42,504 nucleotides of DNA. Source: Burkholderiales bacterium (GTDB lineage Bacteria > Pseudomonadota > Gammaproteobacteria > Burkholderiales > JABEVD01). Positions 37,540 through 42,504 of this stretch are shown in pieces (within the stretch, counting starts at the first letter, position 1; the number at the start of each line of letters is the position of its first letter). The DNA lies in contig JAIELG010000002.1 of assembly GCA_019753155.1 (NCBI GenBank), positions 1-42,504 on the forward strand. The letters are read 5' to 3'. Made by a program: the position numbers and the translations under genes. The notes beneath the pieces were generated by a model. The model was not told where the DNA came from. It worked only from the letters and a program-made list of their open reading frames with translations, and did not search any database.

Positions 37540-37778
37540 GGCTGCCACGCGACTTGACTGGCGCAGAGCTGATCAAGCGCCTGTCGAAACTGGGCTACCG
37601 TCAAACGCGTCAGACCGGCAGTCACATCAGGGTGACATGCGACACACCGAAGCAGCATCACGTTACGATTCCTCTACACGATCCGCTGCGGATAGGAACG
37701 CTTGCCGCCATTCTCGGCGACGTGGCCGAAGCGCACGGAATGGATCGGAATGATCTGTTGGAGCGGATGTTTTCCTGA
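37536..37778 (+). CDS. hicA: HicA toxin (double-stranded RNA-binding mRNA interferase) inside the cas operon
   Basis: 80 residues with the complete HicA fold: LTGAELIKRLSKLGYRQTRQTGSHIRVT with catalytic H30, HHVTIPLHDPLRIGTLAAIL and C-terminal helix. HicA cleaves mRNA in a ribosome-independent way. The catalytic histidine and the GSH-x-R motif are kept, so it is predicted active. It follows hicB with an ATGA overlap, and its stop abuts the cas4 ATG with no gap, so it is fully embedded in the cas transcript. Confidence 0.9.
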   Translation: MRLPRDLTGAELIKRLSKLGYRQTRQTGSHIRVTCDTPKQHHVTIPLHDPLRIGTLAAILGDVAEAHGMDRNDLLERMFS

Positions 37779-38399
37779 ATGGAACCCCAGGATCCCGTCA
37801 TGCTCTCGGCGCTCCAGCACTGGAGCTATTGCCCGCGCCAGTGTGGGTTGATTCATCTGGAGCAGGCGTTCGAGGAAAACGTCCACACCATGCGCGGCAA
37901 TGCTGTGCATGAGCGTGTGGATGAGCCCGGATTCGAGACATTCGAAGGCGTGCGCTCGGAACGCGCCCTGCCCGTCTGGTCGGACCGGCTGGGGCTCATT
38001 GGTAAATGCGACGTGGTGGAATTCCACCCTGACGGGCGAATTTCTCCCGTCGAATACAAGCACGGCAAGAAGCGTGAAGAACTGCACGACGACATGCAAC
38101 TCGCGGCGCAGGCGATGTGTCTCGAAGAGATGACCGGCAAATCCATCACGCGGGGTGCGATTTATCATCACGGCTCGCGCCGCAGGCGGGAAGTGGAAAT
38201 CACGCCGGAACTGCGGCGAAAGGTCGAGGAAACCGTAGCTGCCATTCGCGCCATGCTGGATTCCGGCAAGCTCCCGCCTCCTGCCAACGATGCCCGTTGT
38301 CGCGAATGCTCGCTCAAGGAAATCTGCCAGCCCGAAGCTGTTGCCGCGCTCGATGCGCAACATGAAATGATGAATTCCCTTTTCGATGTGGAGTCCTGA
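37779..38399 (+). CDS. cas4: Cas4 nuclease of the adaptation module
   Basis: 206 residues. N-terminal cysteines WSYCPRQCGLIH (C18, C22), RecB-type nuclease motifs KCDVVEFHPDGRISPVEYKHGKK and DMQLAAQAMCLEE, and C-terminal CRECSLKEIC complete the iron-sulfur cluster set. Cas4 trims prespacers and selects the PAM for Cas1-Cas2. ATG 37779 directly follows the hicA TGA; ATG 37800 (MLSALQHWSY) is a possible alternative start. It is joined to cas1 without gap. Confidence 0.95.
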   Translation: MEPQDPVMLSALQHWSYCPRQCGLIHLEQAFEENVHTMRGNAVHERVDEPGFETFEGVRSERALPVWSDRLGLIGKCDVVEFHPDGRISPVEYKHGKKREELHDDMQLAAQAMCLEEMTGKSITRGAIYHHGSRRRREVEITPELRRKVEETVAAIRAMLDSGKLPPPANDARCRECSLKEICQPEAVAALDAQHEMMNSLFDVES

Positions 38400-39729
<1,330 letters not shown>

Positions 39730-39907
39730 ATTCGCGAACCCCGAGCTGCGGCGATATGCCGGGAGGTTCGCGCAACGTGCAATATATTGTAATCATGAAG
39801 ATTTTATATTCACCCCCGCCAAACCCGGCCTTCGCAGAATCCTTTCTTCGAAGGTTCGCGCATCCACGCCAGAATCTTTTTTGGTATCATCGAGTTGTAG
39901 CTGTACT
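39730..39907 (+). promoter_or_regulatory. CRISPR leader
   Basis: 178 bp between the cas2 stop and the first repeat. CGCGAACC (39733-39740) is inverted as GGTTCGCG (39765-39772), and the same GGTTCGCG recurs directly at 39853-39860, 48 bp before the first repeat. The middle (39780-39815) is AT-rich. TATCAT near 39885-39892 could be a -10 for array transcription, without a good -35. The repeated element may be a leader anchor for Cas1-Cas2 or a host factor (inference). No gene is seen here. Confidence 0.75.
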
Positions 39908-42504
39908 GTAGCGCCCGTCTTTCGAGACGGGCGAGGATTGAAACAATTCTGTATAATATGCCAGCATGATCCCGACTGGGTAGCGCCCGTCTTTCGAGAC
40001 GGGCGAGGATTGAAACGTTGCTGTATTCGACGATCACCGCAAGGATGAGGTAGCGCCCGTCTTTCGAGACGGGCGAGGATTGAAACGATTGTCATGCCCA
40101 ATTCTCGCGCACGTTCCGCGTAGCGCCCGTCTTTCGAGACGGGCGAGGATTGAAACAAGAAAACGCCTCCGGAATATTGCAGAGCAATTGAGGTAGCGCC
40201 CGTCTTTCGAGACGGGCGAGGATTGAAACATGATTTTTGTCATTTCCTGCTGGGCTGCTGCATAGTAGCGCCCGTCTTTCGAGACGGGCGAGGATTGAAA
40301 CATGAAAAACGCCTTCGGCGGTTTTGGCCTGCTCAAGTAGCGCCCGTCTTTCGAGACGGGCGAGGATTGAAACCTTTGCCATCACGCGAAGCGCGGTGAC
40401 CATCTCCGTAGCGCCCGTCTTTCGAGACGGGCGAGGATTGAAACAACTGTTACATCGGGATAGTTACGCCGCAACGTCGTAGCGCCCGTCTTTCGAGACG
40501 GGCGAGGATTGAAACCTGGAAGGCGTTGAATGCGTAGGCAGGCATCTGGGTAGCGCCCGTCTTTCGAGACGGGCGAGGATTGAAACCCGCATATCTGGCT
40601 TGGAGCGTACAAGGAAGCGGGTAGCGCCCGTCTTTCGAGACGGGCGAGGATTGAAACCTGCATAAAAGCAGTTTTTACCAACCGCCTCGCGGTAGCGCCC
40701 GTCTTTCGAGACGGGCGAGGATTGAAACAATCATGCCGTCGATATATTCCGGGTCTGAGATGGTAGCGCCCGTCTTTCGAGACGGGCGAGGATTGAAACC
40801 GCATGAGTTGCTCGCACTGCTCCCACAAATCCAGTAGCGCCCGTCTTTCGAGACGGGCGAGGATTGAAACATAACCCGGAAGAAGCGGGAGTGATCCTGC
40901 TCAATGTAGCGCCCGTCTTTCGAGACGGGCGAGGATTGAAACAGGACGAAATGGTCCTCACCCTGCGCAAGCCGGTCACGGTAGCGCCCGTCTTTCGAGA
41001 CGGGCGAGGATTGAAACCTTGTATTCGGGCTGATTGACAATGCTGCGGCCCGTGTAGCGCCCGTCTTTCGAGACGGGCGAGGATTGAAACCTCTGATTGT
41101 TTAGCTCCCTCATTCTCGGGTCTAGTAGCGCCCGTCTTTCGAGACGGGCGAGGATTGAAACCTTCGCCGTCTGGCGCGATTAAAAAGGGTTGGTTGTAGC
41201 GCCCGTCTTTCGAGACGGGCGAGGATTGAAACATGCTCCAGCGCATCCGCGAAGCTTGCGGCAATGGTAGCGCCCGTCTTTCGAGACGGGCGAGGATTGA
41301 AACTTTTGCCTTTTAGTCCAGATACCAGGTGCCCGCCGGTAGCGCCCGTCTTTCGAGACGGGCGAGGATTGAAACCCTCCGGCAGCCCCAACGGACAGCT
41401 TGTACGTTCGTAGCGCCCGTCTTTCGAGACGGGCGAGGATTGAAACTTTTACTAAGGGTGAATTAACGGTACCCGACCGAGTAGCGCCCGTCTTTCGAGA
41501 CGGGCGAGGATTGAAACAGAAGTTGGCCGTCGAGAACGCTGCGGACATCAAGTAGCGCCCGTCTTTCGAGACGGGCGAGGATTGAAACAGGAGAAGGAAA
41601 AATGGCACGGAGACGACTTGTAGGTAGCGCCCGTCTTTCGAGACGGGCGAGGATTGAAACCCGAGTATCGGAGCAGCGGCGGCAGCGTTACTGGGTGTAG
41701 CGCCCGTCTTTCGAGACGGGCGAGGATTGAAACGTCGAGTCGTGTGGATTCGCGGGATTTTTTACGTGTAGCGCCCCGCTTTAGAGAAGGGCGCGGAATG
41801 AAACCGGTTGATGCGGATCCGCCGGACCCGATTGTTAATGTAGCGCCCGTCTTTCGAGACGGGCGAGGATTGAAACCCAACTACAACCGGCGATACCGTA
41901 ACGTTCCCGGGTAGCGCCCGTCTTTCGAGACGGGCGAGGATTGAAACATCAAGAACAATGAGACCATGACGCGACTCATCAAGTAGCGCCCGTCTTTCGA
42001 GACGGGCGAGGATTGAAACATTACGGCTACCTCGACTGGATCTCCAGGCAGGCGGTAGCGCCCGTCTTTCGAGACGGGCGAGGATTGAAACAGGTGTTAG
42101 TTTGGGTCTGCTCATTTCGCTGCGCGTAGCGCCCGTCTTTCGAGACGGGCGAGGATTGAAACTTCTTCTACTGCCAGACCCCCCCTTGATATATTGGTAG
42201 CGCCCGTCTTTCGAGACGGGCGAGGATTGAAACAACTGTTGCGGTCCCGGCAAAGTCGAGGGAAAGGAAGTAGCGCCCGTCTTTCGAGACGGGCGAGGAT
42301 TGAAACCCGTGCGGCGTCATTCAGGGGGTCGAGATATTGGGGTAGCGCCCGTCTTTCGAGACGGGCGAGGATTGAAACAATAGGCTGCTTGCCTTGAGCG
42401 AGCAGCCCACTGGTAGCGCCCGTCTTTCGAGACGGGCGAGGATTGAAACAGCTTCCAGATATCGTCATATTCTTTCAGCAGGCGTAGCGCCCGTCTTTCG
42501 AGAC
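39908..42504 (+). CRISPR. type I-C CRISPR array, 37 repeats, open at the window end
   Basis: Repeats of 37 nt start at 39908 and recur every 70-75 bp to 42484, where the last copy is cut after 21 nt. I count 37 repeats and 36 spacers of 33-38 nt (most 34-35; the longest, 38 nt, at 40943-40980). Each repeat begins GTAGCGCCCGTC, has an 8-bp stem CGCCCGTC/GACGGGCG around TTTCGA, and ends GAGGATTGAAAC, the 3' sequence typical of I-C handles. Copies look identical except that at 41768. No two spacers look the same. The leader and cas2 lie at 39439-39907, so newest spacers are at the left. Open frames across the array are repeat translations, not genes. Confidence 0.98.
41768..41804 (+). repeat. 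degenerate CRISPR repeat in the middle of the array
   Basis: Repeat 27 differs from the consensus at six positions (10 G to C, 11 T to G, 16 C to A, 21 C to A, 27 A to C, 31 T to A), which weakens the stem on both sides and changes ATTGAAAC to AATGAAAC. Length and flanking spacers are normal, and the repeats on both sides (41697 and 41840) are perfect. A crRNA processed here could fail, merging or losing spacers 26 and 27. Confidence 0.9.

Noticed and set aside
41725-41840. End of the array at the degenerate repeat
   Set aside because: Perfect repeats with normal spacers continue for more than 650 bp beyond it.
39793-42468. Many open frames on both strands through the array with repeating peptides such as VSILARLERRAL and NPRPSRKTGA
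   Set aside because: They are translations of the CRISPR repeat in three frames and not genes.

Overview
The window looks like the chromosome of a betaproteobacterium, probably of the Nitrosomonadales/Gallionella-Sulfuricella type. That placement is inferred from gene content and the recA-recX-alaS backbone, not from a search. Most of it (1-30000) is ordinary, tightly packed, fairly GC-rich housekeeping DNA. The right end (about 30800-42504) is a complete type I-C CRISPR-Cas locus with a long array that runs off the window.

Layout. 1-5042: the end of a HupE/UreJ-type metal permease; a three-domain Ser/Thr kinase-HDOD-GAF protein; then a MarR regulator followed by a CDGSH-YceI-membrane protein operon with a good promoter. 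5039-8229 (minus): glnE coupled to a PduO-type cobalamin adenosyltransferase. 8355-13652 (plus): the AsmA-like giant yhdP, a small exported protein and a class I-beta DAHP synthase. 13755-16228: a coupled pair of envelope genes whose secretin-like member appears frameshifted, a YccA/Bax1-like membrane protein, a periplasmic coiled-coil protein and an unlisted 59-residue cysteine-rich microprotein. 16380-23327 (plus): ilvE, a CHCC zinc-finger protein, waaF, a YheT hydrolase that reads in frame without a stop into a phosphomannomutase, an HD-GYP-like protein and an EAL-HDOD protein. 23338-29697 (minus): recA-recX-alaS, interrupted between recX and alaS by a two-gene ParA-like ATPase/AlbA_2 (Schlafen-type) ATP-binding module.

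29700-31211 is a junction zone between housekeeping and defence DNA. It holds a strong minus-strand terminator, a decayed SEC-C motif fragment, a VapBC-type toxin-antitoxin pair with its own promoter and operator palindrome, and a frameshifted HIRAN-domain gene whose 3' end contains the cas3 start codon. 31199-39729 is one compact plus-strand operon: cas3-cas5c-cas8c-cas7c-[hicB-hicA]-cas4-cas1-cas2. The HicBA pair sits between the effector and adaptation genes and is the most interesting arrangement in the window. A 178-bp leader with repeated GGTTCGCG elements precedes an array of 37 repeats (36 full copies plus one cut by the window end). The repeats are 37 nt long with 33-38-nt spacers, and all full copies but one appear identical; repeat 27 is strongly degenerate.

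How it works together: Cas4-Cas1-Cas2 acquire spacers at the leader; Cas5c cuts the hairpin repeat; Cas5c-Cas8c-Cas7c form Cascade; Cas3 degrades the target. HicBA and VapBC, and possibly the ParA/AlbA_2 pair, are candidate accessory defence or addiction functions. The clearest new leads are HicBA inside the cas operon, the YheT-phosphohexomutase fused frame, the recX/alaS insertion, the broken HIRAN gene welded to cas3, and the degenerate mid-array repeat.
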